Program-made: the position numbers and the translations under genes
From: JBKEDG01 sp047973085
GTDB taxonomy: Bacteria > Bacillota_I > Bacilli_A > JBKEDG01
DNA: 60,018 nucleotides
Assembly: GCA_047973085.1 (NCBI GenBank)
Contig: JBKEBI010000023.1
Location: forward strand, 1-60,018
Reading direction: 5' to 3'
In this document: piece by piece, positions 26,476-33,998 of the stretch
Layout: every line of letters starts with the position of its first letter
Numbering within the stretch: position 1 is the first letter of the stretch
Notes under the pieces: model-generated
Seen by the model: only the letters and a program-made list of their open reading frames with translations
Told to the model about the DNA's origin: nothing
Database searches by the model: none

Positions 26476-26484
26476 TGTTATAAT
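26476..26484 (+). promoter_or_regulatory. Extended -10 promoter of the folate enzyme operon
   Basis: TGTTATAAT, identical to the apbE promoter, 23 bases before the chosen start. Confidence 0.65.
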
Positions 26485-26506
26485 ATTAAACATGGAAGGT
26501 GTAAGT

Positions 26507-26989
26507 ATGAATAAAAATAGTGCAAGAAAACTTTGTTTTGAAAAACTAAATAATATTTCTAATAAAATGAATCGAGATAAAATTGTTAGTGATAAATTAT
26601 CAAAGCTATTAAAAAGCTATAAAAGTGTCGGAATATACATGCCGATAAGAAATGAGTGTGTTTTAAATTTAGAAGGAAATTTTAAGTTATGCTATCCAAG
26701 GGTTTTTGGAAAAACAATGAAATTTTATGATGATAGTGAGGGCTTTAAAAAGAGTGGTTTTGGTATTTTAGAACCAATTAGTACTATAGAGATAATTCCT
26801 GATATTATTATTGCTCCATGTGTAGGTTACTTTAATAACTATCGTTTAGGCTATGGTGGAGGATATTATGATCGTTATTTAGAAATTCATAATATTGATA
26901 CTATTGGAATTGCATATTACGAAACAGAACTTAATAATCTTGAAGTAAATAAGTATGATATTGCTTTAAATAAGATTATTTTAATATAG
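26507..26989 (+). CDS. 5-formyltetrahydrofolate cyclo-ligase
   Basis: Converts 5-formyl-THF to 5,10-methenyl-THF with ATP, returning folate to one-carbon metabolism. The 160 residues include the substrate region (VGIYMPIRNEC), PDIIIAPCVGYFNNYRLGYGGGYYDRYL (the family's ATP and Mg loop) and a C-terminal GIAYYETEL strand. ATG 26507 is chosen since GGAAGGTG lies just before it; ATG 26492 is inside that RBS. The N-terminal basic helix is short, typical of small versions. Confidence 0.9.
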   Translation: MNKNSARKLCFEKLNNISNKMNRDKIVSDKLSKLLKSYKSVGIYMPIRNECVLNLEGNFKLCYPRVFGKTMKFYDDSEGFKKSGFGILEPISTIEIIPDIIIAPCVGYFNNYRLGYGGGYYDRYLEIHNIDTIGIAYYETELNNLEVNKYDIALNKIILI

Positions 26990-26997
26990 GTGATGAT

Positions 26998-27459
26998 ATG
27001 AATGAATTTGTTAATGAATATTATGTTATAAGTTGCGCTTTTTTTGGGCTTTTTTCTGCTCAAATACTAAAACCATTTTTTGGATTACTTAGAACTAAAA
27101 AGTTTGATTTGTTACTTATAAATGCAAGTGGTGGATTTCCAAGTTCACATACTTCATTTGTTGTAGCTACTACACTTGCTATTGGTTTGAGAGAAGGATT
27201 TAGCAGTTCAGTATTTGCTATTGGAATAGTTTTTAGTTTGATTGTTATGTACGATGCAATGAATGTTAGATATTATGCTGGTAAAAACATTGAGTTAACA
27301 CAACAAATAATTAGAGATTTAAAAGCACATGAGTTTAAACTTGATAATCCATTATATATTAATAACTTAAAAGAAATTCTAGGACATGAAAGACTAGAAG
27401 TGCTTGGAGGGCTTATTTTAGGAATAGCAACACCATTTATTATCAATACATTATTTTAG
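26998..27459 (+). CDS. Divergent PAP2 family (YuiD-like) membrane protein
   Basis: A 153-residue membrane protein with the family motifs GGFPSSHTSFV and MYDAMNVRYYAG and a final HERLEVLGGLILG. These resemble the active-site motifs of PAP2 lipid phosphatases, though activity for the divergent family is unproven. AGGTGAT precedes ATG 26998. It is co-directional and 8 bases from the folate gene. Confidence 0.85.
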   Translation: MNEFVNEYYVISCAFFGLFSAQILKPFFGLLRTKKFDLLLINASGGFPSSHTSFVVATTLAIGLREGFSSSVFAIGIVFSLIVMYDAMNVRYYAGKNIELTQQIIRDLKAHEFKLDNPLYINNLKEILGHERLEVLGGLILGIATPFIINTLF

Positions 27460-27466
27460 GGGCAGT

Positions 27467-28342
27467 ATGAAAAATTTTTGGTTACTAGTTCTAGTTAGTG
27501 CAATTTGGGGATCTTCGTTTATTTTTATGAGAGTATTGTCTCCTATATATGGAGGATATTTTGTAGCATTTTCTCGTATGTTCATTGGAGGGATTTTTAC
27601 TCTTATATATGCAAAAATAGTTGGAGTAAAGTTTGATTTTAAAAATAATTTTAAACATTACCTTTTTATAGCATTTTTTAATGGAGCCTTACCACTTACA
27701 TGCTTTTCACTTGCAGCTGTTTATATAGATGCTTCACTGTCAGCAATTTTGAATAGTACATCATCAATTTTAGCTAGTATTTATGGAATATATTTTTTAA
27801 AAGAAAAGTTGAGTATAAAGCAAATTTTTGGGTTGATGTTAGCATTTTTTAGTTTACTGTATATTACAATTTTAAAAGATGCAAGCCAAGATGTTAAAGT
27901 TATTGGAATTATATTAGCGCTCATTGCAACGAATGGTTATGCAATAAGTAGTATTTATATTTCATTAAAAGCAAAAAATGTTGATTCAAGAGCATTTGCC
28001 TCAGTGTCTACTTTTATGGGAAGTATGTTACTTTTACCTCTTGCATTTTCAACAGTACAAATAATTGACTCAAATTATGTTTTCCATTTTTTATTTTTAG
28101 GAATTATGTGCACTGGTGTTGCTTATCTAATATATTTTTATTTAATTAAAAAGATAGGCGTTAAAGCACTATCTACAACATTTTTACAGCCAATATTTGG
28201 AAGCATATGGGCAGTACTTTTCCTAGGTGAAATATTTACGCTAAGAATGGCAGCTACAACACTATTAATTGTACTGGGAGTATATGTTTTCTTAAGTGAT
28301 AAAATAAAAGGGGAAAGAGATTATGGCAAGATTAAAAATTAG
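27467..28342 (+). CDS. EamA/DMT family transporter
   Basis: A 291-residue protein of ten hydrophobic helices in two EamA repeats (first LVSAIWGSSFIFMRV, second from about residue 150), ending with the common GVYVFLSDK helix. It is probably an exporter or importer of small metabolites; substrate unknown. The downstream AhpD-like gene starts inside its last codons. Confidence 0.85.
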   Translation: MKNFWLLVLVSAIWGSSFIFMRVLSPIYGGYFVAFSRMFIGGIFTLIYAKIVGVKFDFKNNFKHYLFIAFFNGALPLTCFSLAAVYIDASLSAILNSTSSILASIYGIYFLKEKLSIKQIFGLMLAFFSLLYITILKDASQDVKVIGIILALIATNGYAISSIYISLKAKNVDSRAFASVSTFMGSMLLLPLAFSTVQIIDSNYVFHFLFLGIMCTGVAYLIYFYLIKKIGVKALSTTFLQPIFGSIWAVLFLGEIFTLRMAATTLLIVLGVYVFLSDKIKGERDYGKIKN

Positions 28343-28859
28343 ACAAAATTGTGAATTAGATAAAGGAACAGTAAAAGTGCTAGAAAACTATGAAAGATCA
28401 AGTGGAATTAATCATACTGTTTATAGAGTTATTGCTGCAAAACCAGAATTACTAAAATCTTTTATGAACTATACTGCTTCTATAAGAACTAATTCTACAC
28501 TAGATGCTGGACTAGAAGAACTTTTAATGTATTTTGTTTCAAATATAAATAGGTGTGATTACTGAGCTACAGCTCGTATCGTTTCGGGGAAGCGTAAAGG
28601 CATTTTAATCGAAAAGTTTGAGAATATTTATGACTATAAAGATAGAAGTGATTTGTTTAGTAAAAAAGAACAAGCAGTATTAAATTTTGTTTCAAAAGCT
28701 ACTTTAAATTCTCTATCTGTAATTGATGAGGATGTAAAACAGTTAAAAATTTATTTTAGTGAAGCACAAGTGATTGAAATTTTGTTTTTTGTAAGCTATA
28801 TGTTAACTACAAATACAATTATTAATACTCTAGATATAGAATTGCCAGAAGGATTGTAA
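28323..28859 (+). CDS. AhpD/carboxymuconolactone decarboxylase-like protein, candidate selenoprotein (CxxU)
   Basis: One frame of 178 codons plus stop, interrupted only by TGA at 28563-28565. Before it: NRCDY; after it: ATARIVSGKRKG, then a complete C-terminal half ending LPEGL. AhpD-like proteins have NRCDYC at this place, with CxxC as redox pair, so the TGA falls exactly on the second catalytic Cys (C78, position 81). Decoded as selenocysteine, the motif is CxxU and the length is normal for the family. The 36 bases after TGA hold 20 G or C in an AT-rich gene and contain a hairpin. The usual His three residues on (CxxCxxxH) is Arg here. The start overlaps the transporter gene, RBS GGGAAAGAG. 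The alternative is a nonsense mutation of a TGT or TGC codon. Likely a thiol or selenol peroxidase-type redox protein. Confidence 0.7.
28563..28594 (+). promoter_or_regulatory. UGA codon and candidate bacterial SECIS hairpin
   Basis: Fourteen bases after UGA, CGTTTC (28580-28585) pairs with GAAGCG (28589-28594), one G-T pair, around the loop GGG. The loop begins 20 bases after the UGA, within the range used by SelB-binding hairpins, which carry G in the loop. A second small stem GAGC/GCTC (28564-28567 with 28572-28575) overlaps the UGA. selA, selB, selC and selD are not in the window. Confidence 0.55.
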
Positions 28860-28861
28860 AG

Positions 28862-28888
28862 CATTGAAGTATAAACTTCAATGTTTTT
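28862..28888 (+). terminator. Terminator of the AhpD-like gene
   Basis: A perfect 9-bp stem (28862-28870 with 28875-28883), a 4-base loop and five T. It begins 3 bases after the second stop (28857-28859), which shows that the transcription unit runs to the full-length end. Confidence 0.85.
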
Positions 28889-28898
28889 AAAATTAAAA

Positions 28899-28923
28899 GA
28901 CTGTTGCTAATTTGTCAACAGTC
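28899..28923 (-). terminator. Terminator of the minus-strand ferredoxin gene
   Basis: GACTGTTG/CAACAGTC, an 8-bp stem with a 9-base loop. Read on the minus strand it is followed by TTTTAATTTT. Confidence 0.75.
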
Positions 28924-28933
28924 TAATATAAAT

Positions 28934-29545
28934 TTACTTGATGATTCTACCATCAATACCAATTATAATCTCTTTAATAGGAATTGATAAATTGCTTAGT
29001 TCTAACGCTTGATTAATAATATACTTTAATCCACTACAACATGGAACTTCCATAATAGCTAGTGTGATTGTTTTAATATTATTGCTACTAAATATTTGTG
29101 CTAGCTTACTAACATATTCATTATCTTGATCTAATTTTGGACATGCAATAACAATTGACTTATCAATAACTAGATTATTATACACTTGCGGATTTGTAAA
29201 AGAAGTACAATCAGCTGCGATTAAAATATTGCTGTCTCTAAAAAACTCTGCTGTAGGTCTGACTAATTTTAATTGAATAGGCCATTGTTTTAAAGGTGTT
29301 GTTTCATTAATATTTTTAAGTTTTATATTTTGTCTTGTTTTATTAAAGTCACTATTTTGAACATCTGTTATTTTAATTGCATCTACTGGGCATTGTGGTA
29401 AGCACATACCAAGTCCATCACAATAGCTATCATCAACTAATTTAGCTTTGCCATCTATTAGTTGCAAAGCATCTTGATTACATGCATTTACACATAAGCT
29501 ACATCCAATACATTTTTCTTCATTTATTTCAATAATTTTCCTCAT
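28934..29545 (-). CDS. 4Fe-4S ferredoxin-domain protein
   Basis: A 203-residue protein with two [4Fe-4S] sites at the N-terminus: C-x2-C-x2-C-x3-C (CIGCSLCVNAC) and YCDGLGMCLPQCP. An alpha-beta domain of about 140 residues follows, with further Cys (VIACPKLD, VPCCSGL). This architecture is found in clostridia near Crp/Fnr regulators and hybrid-cluster proteins; the redox partner is unknown. GAGGTGG is the RBS, and TATAAT (29564-29569, minus strand) a likely -10. Confidence 0.85.
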   Translation of the reverse strand: MRKIIEINEEKCIGCSLCVNACNQDALQLIDGKAKLVDDSYCDGLGMCLPQCPVDAIKITDVQNSDFNKTRQNIKLKNINETTPLKQWPIQLKLVRPTAEFFRDSNILIAADCTSFTNPQVYNNLVIDKSIVIACPKLDQDNEYVSKLAQIFSSNNIKTITLAIMEVPCCSGLKYIINQALELSNLSIPIKEIIIGIDGRIIK

Positions 29546-29611
29546 TTTTCCACCTCATCTAATATTATAATGTATTACAAGTAAATTTTCATCAAATATG
29601 ATATAAATTTT

Positions 29612-30115
29612 CTAATCATCTGCTAAACAATTTACTAAATCTGTAATTTTATTTGTTAGTTCATCTATATCTTGATTGAATCCAGAAAGTGCCCAATTTC
29701 TTATTGAAAATCCTATTCCTCCAGAAATAAATTGAATTGTTGTTTGATCTAAATTAGTGAAAGATGTTAATAAAGTGGCATCTTTTTTTATATTAAATAA
29801 TATTTTTCTTAGTTGAATTGAATTTACTAAATATGAATTTATATTAGATTTTTTTAATGAGTTTAGCCTTTATCTAAGCAATTCATTAAAAGGTATATTT
29901 TCTGAAGAACTAGAAAAGTCAAAAATATTTTTTATAAACTCTGATGCAATTTCATCTTTATTTTCAAAATGTCTGTATATGGTAGTTCTAGATATTTTGG
30001 ATAATTTAGAAATTTCTCCTATTGTAATATCATCATAGCTCTTTTTTTCAAGTAGTAGAGCTAAGGTATTTAAAATTTTTTGTTTAGTTTGTATTATTTG
30101 TATTGATTTTCCCAT
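29612..30115 (-). pseudogene. TetR-family repressor gene broken by an in-frame UAA
   Basis: The N-terminal 81 codons encode a TetR helix-turn-helix (ITIGEISKLSKISRTTIYRHF) and stop at TAA (29870-29872, minus strand) after NELLR. The same frame goes on without indel for 85 codons (RLNSLKKSNINSYLVNS through GGIGFSIRNWALSGFN to CLADD) and stops at 29612. That tail is a normal TetR ligand-binding C-terminus, giving 167 residues in all. The HTH fragment may still bind DNA but lacks most of the dimer domain. The ATG overlaps the MFS stop by one base, so the pair form an operon and the regulator probably controlled the exporter. Confidence 0.85.
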
Positions 30116-31278
30116 TAATTTCTCCTATTTTTTTGTAAATGTATAAATCTAAGTAGTAATAATAATGCGATGGTGTAAATAATTGCATTGAAGTAAAATG
30201 TGTTACTATTAATGTTATTAAATAGAAAGGTTACAATTAGTGGTCCCGTAACAAGCCCAATAGATTTGAATGATTCGCGAACACCAATTATCGATCCATA
30301 ATGACTAGTAATATTTTTTGATATATAAGTTTGTTCTATTGATAAGTACATTACTGTAAGGCATGCATATATTAAATACGATATATACAATACAGTATTG
30401 TTTTTTACTGTGAATGTAATTAAAAGTGATATGATTATAAAAATCAAGATAACTTTAAGCATAGTAAGTAGCTTTAATCTTTTAGCGAGTATAGGTACAA
30501 AGATTAAAGTTGCAATTCCACCTGCGATTCCTGTAATCATAATAAATGTTCCAATTCCTTCGCTAGTAAAACCATTGTTATTTAAAAAAACGTCAAAGAA
30601 TTTTGCAACGTTATTTCTGGCAAATGTCCAAAATAATACTACAAACATAAAGTATAGAATATTATCATCTATTGTTTTTATTAAAGATAAATTTTTTATA
30701 AAACTTTTTCGCTCAGTTTGTATTGTTGCAGTTTTGGGATAGAAAAATAAAATAATTATTGCTACAAAAATAGAAAAATAGCCTTGAATTATCAATGTAT
30801 TTGATGGAGAAAATACCATTCCTAGTTTTCCACCTATAAAATATCCTATTGATCCTGCTAACATGCCAACTGATGTAATGATTGAAATATTTCGTGCCCT
30901 AGTTTTATTAGTTGATATTTCTGAAAATGAGGCTATAATATTACTAAATATTGCCGCAGCAAATACACCAGAAATCATTCTACCAATTAAGATTATTTGG
31001 ATTGTACTTCCATATCCAAAAAATAGTTGTCCAACTCCATAGCCTGCAATTCCAATTGCAACGATATATTTTCTACCATAATTATCACCCTTATTTCCCC
31101 AAAATGGTGAAAATAGCGCAAGTGAAAACGCCATCGTTGAAAATAATATTCCAAAGTAGCGTTCGTTGATATTTACATCTTCTAAAAATGCAGGAGTAAC
31201 AGGGTGTCCAAAGTTTAATGCTGCATATGTTAAAATACCAATTATTGTAAGAATTACTACATCTTTTTTTCTATCCAT
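30115..31278 (-). CDS. MFS transporter, drug-efflux type
   Basis: A 387-residue protein with 12 predicted helices and the MFS signature between helices 2 and 3 (PFWGNKGDNYGRKY), plus a weaker copy in the second half. It is probably a proton-driven exporter of toxic compounds; the linked TetR gene supports this. GAGGT is the RBS before ATG 31278. Confidence 0.85.
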   Translation of the reverse strand: MDRKKDVVILTIIGILTYAALNFGHPVTPAFLEDVNINERYFGILFSTMAFSLALFSPFWGNKGDNYGRKYIVAIGIAGYGVGQLFFGYGSTIQIILIGRMISGVFAAAIFSNIIASFSEISTNKTRARNISIITSVGMLAGSIGYFIGGKLGMVFSPSNTLIIQGYFSIFVAIIILFFYPKTATIQTERKSFIKNLSLIKTIDDNILYFMFVVLFWTFARNNVAKFFDVFLNNNGFTSEGIGTFIMITGIAGGIATLIFVPILAKRLKLLTMLKVILIFIIISLLITFTVKNNTVLYISYLIYACLTVMYLSIEQTYISKNITSHYGSIIGVRESFKSIGLVTGPLIVTFLFNNINSNTFYFNAIIYTIALLLLLRFIHLQKNRRN

Positions 31279-31299
31279 AATTACCTCACTATCACTATA

Positions 31300-31308
31300 A
31301 TTATAACA
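31300..31308 (-). promoter_or_regulatory. Extended -10 promoter of the MFS operon
   Basis: TGTTATAAT on the minus strand, 21 bases before the start codon; a weak TTAGAA lies 18 bases further up. Confidence 0.6.
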
Positions 31309-31347
31309 TAAATAGCAAATATTTTCTAATGAGATTATATGTTGAAT

Positions 31348-32010
31348 TTAAATCAAACTTTCAAAATAATCAATATTTAAAATTATAAATTTATTTTTTT
31401 TATAATCTATAATTTTTTGGTTTTTTAATTCAATTAATTCTTTTGATAATGAGGTTCTATTTACTCCTAAATATTCTGACATTTGTTGCCTGTTTAGTTT
31501 TACTTCAAAAAATGTTTTATTTTGATAATTATAATTCTTTAAGTACGAAAATAGTTTTTTTCTTAAAGTTTTTAGAGCTAGTGTTGATAAATGCTCAGTT
31601 GTATTGTAGGTTGTATTTGCAAGTGCAAATATCAAGTTATCTTTAAATTTTCTTACAGTATTGTTTTCATTTTTTAAAATTTTGTCAACATCAAAATATA
31701 ATACTCTAGAGTCAACAACTGCAGTAACCGTACAATTTGATTCTTTTTTTGTAATTGCAAATATATATGCAAAGAAACTCCCTTCTAAAAGTTTGCTTTT
31801 TAAAAATACATTTCCATCAATGTCACTTTGATAAATTGTAGCCTCACCATCTAACAATACATGGAAATAATTAGTTTTATCTCCCTCATTAATAATAATT
31901 TCTTGTTTTTTAAATTTTTTTTCAAAACTATTTCCAAGTGAAAGTAGTGAAGAGATTTCTTCTTCACTAAGGTTTTTGAATATCAAACTTTTTTTAAAAA
32001 TATTTTTCAT
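31348..32010 (-). CDS. Crp/Fnr-family transcriptional regulator
   Basis: A 220-residue regulator with a cyclic-nucleotide-like effector domain (about 1-130, with FHVLLDGEATIYQ) and a C-terminal helix-turn-helix (LNRQQMSEYLGVNRTSLSKEL, about 168-190). It lacks the N-terminal Cys cluster of Fnr; the one Cys (SNCTV) is internal, so oxygen sensing by an Fe-S cluster is unlikely. Such proteins control redox genes in anaerobes. It is divergent from the thiolase gene, and ACATGT palindromes lie in its promoter. Confidence 0.88.
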   Translation of the reverse strand: MKNIFKKSLIFKNLSEEEISSLLSLGNSFEKKFKKQEIIINEGDKTNYFHVLLDGEATIYQSDIDGNVFLKSKLLEGSFFAYIFAITKKESNCTVTAVVDSRVLYFDVDKILKNENNTVRKFKDNLIFALANTTYNTTEHLSTLALKTLRKKLFSYLKNYNYQNKTFFEVKLNRQQMSEYLGVNRTSLSKELIELKNQKIIDYKKNKFIILNIDYFESLI

Positions 32011-32016
32011 AAATTC

Positions 32017-32045
32017 ATATTAACACATGTGCAGAATACCGTCAA
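32017..32045 (-). promoter_or_regulatory. Promoter of the Crp/Fnr gene
   Basis: On the minus strand TTGACG (32040-32045), a 17-base spacer and TAATAT (32017-32022), just before the start. Confidence 0.7.
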
Positions 32046-32082
32046 ATTAAGTGATTTTTATTAGTTGTAATAATACATGTAT
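32024..32082. promoter_or_regulatory. Two ACATGT palindromes in the crp/thiolase divergent region
   Basis: CACATGTG (32024-32031) lies in the spacer of the Crp/Fnr promoter, and ATACATGTAT (32073-32082) lies 50 bases away, about five helical turns. They share the core ACATGT and may be paired operators for autoregulation. Confidence 0.4.
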
Positions 32083-32129
32083 AAATGGTACTAATTGAAA
32101 ATGCAAAAAAGATAAAAATAGTTGTTTTT

Positions 32130-32158
32130 TTGTTGAATAACAATAAATAGTGTAGTAT
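32130..32158 (+). promoter_or_regulatory. Thiolase promoter with an overlapping palindrome
   Basis: TTGTTG (32130-32135), a 17-base spacer and TAGTAT (32153-32158). The palindrome TTGTTGAATAACAA (32130-32143) covers the -35, and GTTGAATAA recurs directly at 32168-32176 downstream. It is a candidate operator. Confidence 0.5.
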
Positions 32159-32201
32159 TATGAAGATGTTGAATAATCGTAAATAAGATAGGAGAGAGTT
32201 T

Positions 32202-33392
32202 ATGGAACCAGTATATATAATTGATGCAAAAAGAACAGCAACAGGATCATTTTTTGGAAGTTTAGCTAATATGCATCCTGCAGAGTTTGGAAGTGTAGTT
32301 GTAAAAAACCTTATTGAGGTTAATAATATAAATAGAGATGATATTGATGAAGTTATTTGTGGAAATGTTTTAGGAGCTGGACTTGGGCAAGGAATTGGTC
32401 GTCAGATTCTAATTAATGCAGGTATTCCTCAGGAAAAGGTTGGGTATAGTGTAAATATGATTTGTGGTTCAGGTATTAAATCAATAATGCTTGGATATAG
32501 TCAAATAACAAGTGGGTTAGCAAACTTAATAGTTGCAGGTGGTAGTGAGTCGATGACAAATGCACCGTTTCTTAATGCTAGCCAGAGAAAAGGGAATAAA
32601 CTTGGAGATGTAAAGATTTACGATCATATTTTAAAAGACGCACTAACTGATGCATTTACAGGAATTCATATGGGAGTTACAGCAGAAAATATTGCTGAGA
32701 AGTATAACATATCTAGAAAAGAGCAAGATGACTTTGCTTTTAGTTCTCAAGTTAATGCTAGAGCTGCAATTAATGAAGGAAAATTCACTGATGAAATAGT
32801 GCCAGTTGAAATAGTTGGAAGAAAAGAGACTGTTATTTTTGATACAGATGAATATGTTAATTTTAATACAAATATAGAAAAATTAGGAAAACTTCGTCCA
32901 GCTTTTATTAAAGAGGGAACAGTTACAGCAGGGAATGCTAGTGGAATAAATGATGGTGCAAGTTTTGTATTGCTTGCTTCAAAAGAATATGTTGAAAAGC
33001 ATAATATAAAGCCTATTGCCAAAATTATTGCTATAGGTCAAGGTGGAGTAGATCCACAAATTATGGGAATGGGCCCAGTAGCAGCTATAGAAGATTTGCT
33101 GTCTAAAACAGATGTGAAACTTGATGAAGTCGAGCTGTTTGAACTAAATGAGGCTTTTGCTGCACAAAGCTTAGGAGTTTTAAAAGAACTAAAAAGTAAG
33201 TATGGTTTAGATATTAGTGATAAAACAAATATAAATGGTGGTGCTATTGCAATTGGACATCCTGTTGGGGCAAGTGGTGCTAGAATTACAACTACATTAG
33301 TGCATGAAATGAAAAGAAATGGATTTAAATACGGAATTGCTTCGCTTTGCATTGGTGGAGGAATGGGAGTTGCGCTATTAATTGAAAAATAG
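32202..33392 (+). CDS. Acetyl-CoA C-acetyltransferase (thiolase)
   Basis: Condenses two acetyl-CoA to acetoacetyl-CoA, or runs in reverse in beta-oxidation. The 396 residues carry nucleophile C88 (NMICGSGIKS), the NEAFA motif, GGAIAIGHPVGASGAR (His) and C-terminal SLCIGGGMGVA (second Cys). RBS AGGAGAG. It is a single-gene unit with its own promoter and terminator. No hbd, crt or other butyrate genes are in the window, so the pathway is open; it might feed butyrate or the mevalonate route. Confidence 0.95.
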   Translation: MEPVYIIDAKRTATGSFFGSLANMHPAEFGSVVVKNLIEVNNINRDDIDEVICGNVLGAGLGQGIGRQILINAGIPQEKVGYSVNMICGSGIKSIMLGYSQITSGLANLIVAGGSESMTNAPFLNASQRKGNKLGDVKIYDHILKDALTDAFTGIHMGVTAENIAEKYNISRKEQDDFAFSSQVNARAAINEGKFTDEIVPVEIVGRKETVIFDTDEYVNFNTNIEKLGKLRPAFIKEGTVTAGNASGINDGASFVLLASKEYVEKHNIKPIAKIIAIGQGGVDPQIMGMGPVAAIEDLLSKTDVKLDEVELFELNEAFAAQSLGVLKELKSKYGLDISDKTNINGGAIAIGHPVGASGARITTTLVHEMKRNGFKYGIASLCIGGGMGVALLIEK

Positions 33393-33415
33393 TAGGTTTT
33401 TCTACTATTTTTTTT
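33387..33415 (+). terminator. Thiolase terminator
   Basis: AAATAGTAG (33387-33395) pairs perfectly with CTACTATTT (33402-33410); a T run follows to 33415. The stem includes the stop codon. Confidence 0.85.
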
Positions 33416-33423
33416 ATAAAAGT

Positions 33424-33454
33424 TTGTTAGATTTTTAACATAGTATGTTATACT
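33424..33454 (+). promoter_or_regulatory. Hydrogenase promoter with a Rex-like operator
   Basis: TTGTTAG-ATTT-TTAACAT (33424-33441) matches the clostridial Rex box TTGTTAA-N4-TTAACAA at 12 of 14 fixed positions. It overlaps the -35 region of a promoter whose extended -10 is TGTTATACT (33446-33454). Rex senses the NADH/NAD+ ratio and represses such operons when NADH is low. Confidence 0.65.
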
Positions 33455-33493
33455 ATAAATATAAAAAAGAAAGGGTAAGGGAGGTAGTAAGAA

Positions 33494-33988
33494 GTGTGTG
33501 GTAAGGATTGTAAAGCTGAAGTATCAATAGATTATAGTGAACTTGATATGTTTATTTCTAATCTTGAAGAAAAAGATCAGTCTTCATTAATTAAGACATT
33601 ACATTATGCTCAAAGTGTTTATGGATATTTATCAGTGGAAACTCAAACTCGTATTGCAAAAGCTTTAAATGTAGCTACATCACATGTATATGGTGTTGTT
33701 TCATTTTATAGCTACTTTACAGATAAGCCAAGAGGAGAGCACATTATAAAAGTGTGTATAGGAACAGCTTGTTATGTAAAAGGATCAGGAGACATTTTAA
33801 AAGTAATTAGCGAAATGATTGGTGTTAAACCAGGAGAAACATCAGATGATTTACAATTTAGTTTAGAAGGTACAAGATGTATCGGTGCTTGTGGTCTTGC
33901 TCCAGTATTTACTATTGGTGAAGAAGTCTATGGTAATACTAATGTTGAGGAAACAAGAGAAATAATTAACGGATATCTAAATAAATAA
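33494..33988 (+). CDS. hydC: NAD-dependent [FeFe] hydrogenase, NuoE-like subunit
   Basis: A thioredoxin-fold [2Fe-2S] subunit of 164 residues, ligands C in VCIGTACYV (C-x4-C) and RCIGACGLAP (C-x3-C). It passes electrons between the NuoF-like subunit and the catalytic subunit. The start is GTG 33494, with GGGAGG 9 bases upstream and no competing ATG. First gene of a four-gene operon. Confidence 0.9.
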   Translation: MCGKDCKAEVSIDYSELDMFISNLEEKDQSSLIKTLHYAQSVYGYLSVETQTRIAKALNVATSHVYGVVSFYSYFTDKPRGEHIIKVCIGTACYVKGSGDILKVISEMIGVKPGETSDDLQFSLEGTRCIGACGLAPVFTIGEEVYGNTNVEETREIINGYLNK

Positions 33989-33998
33989 GGAGGCTACA

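Noticed and set aside
28653..28859. Second half of the AhpD-like gene as a separate small gene
   Set aside because: Its only formal start is TTG 28653 without an RBS, and the frame is open right back to the TGA. It is the C-terminal half of the upstream protein.
32130..32143. Rex box at the thiolase promoter
   Set aside because: The half-sites are too close (TTGTT-N4-AACAA, lacking the extra two bases on each side), so it is listed only as a palindrome.
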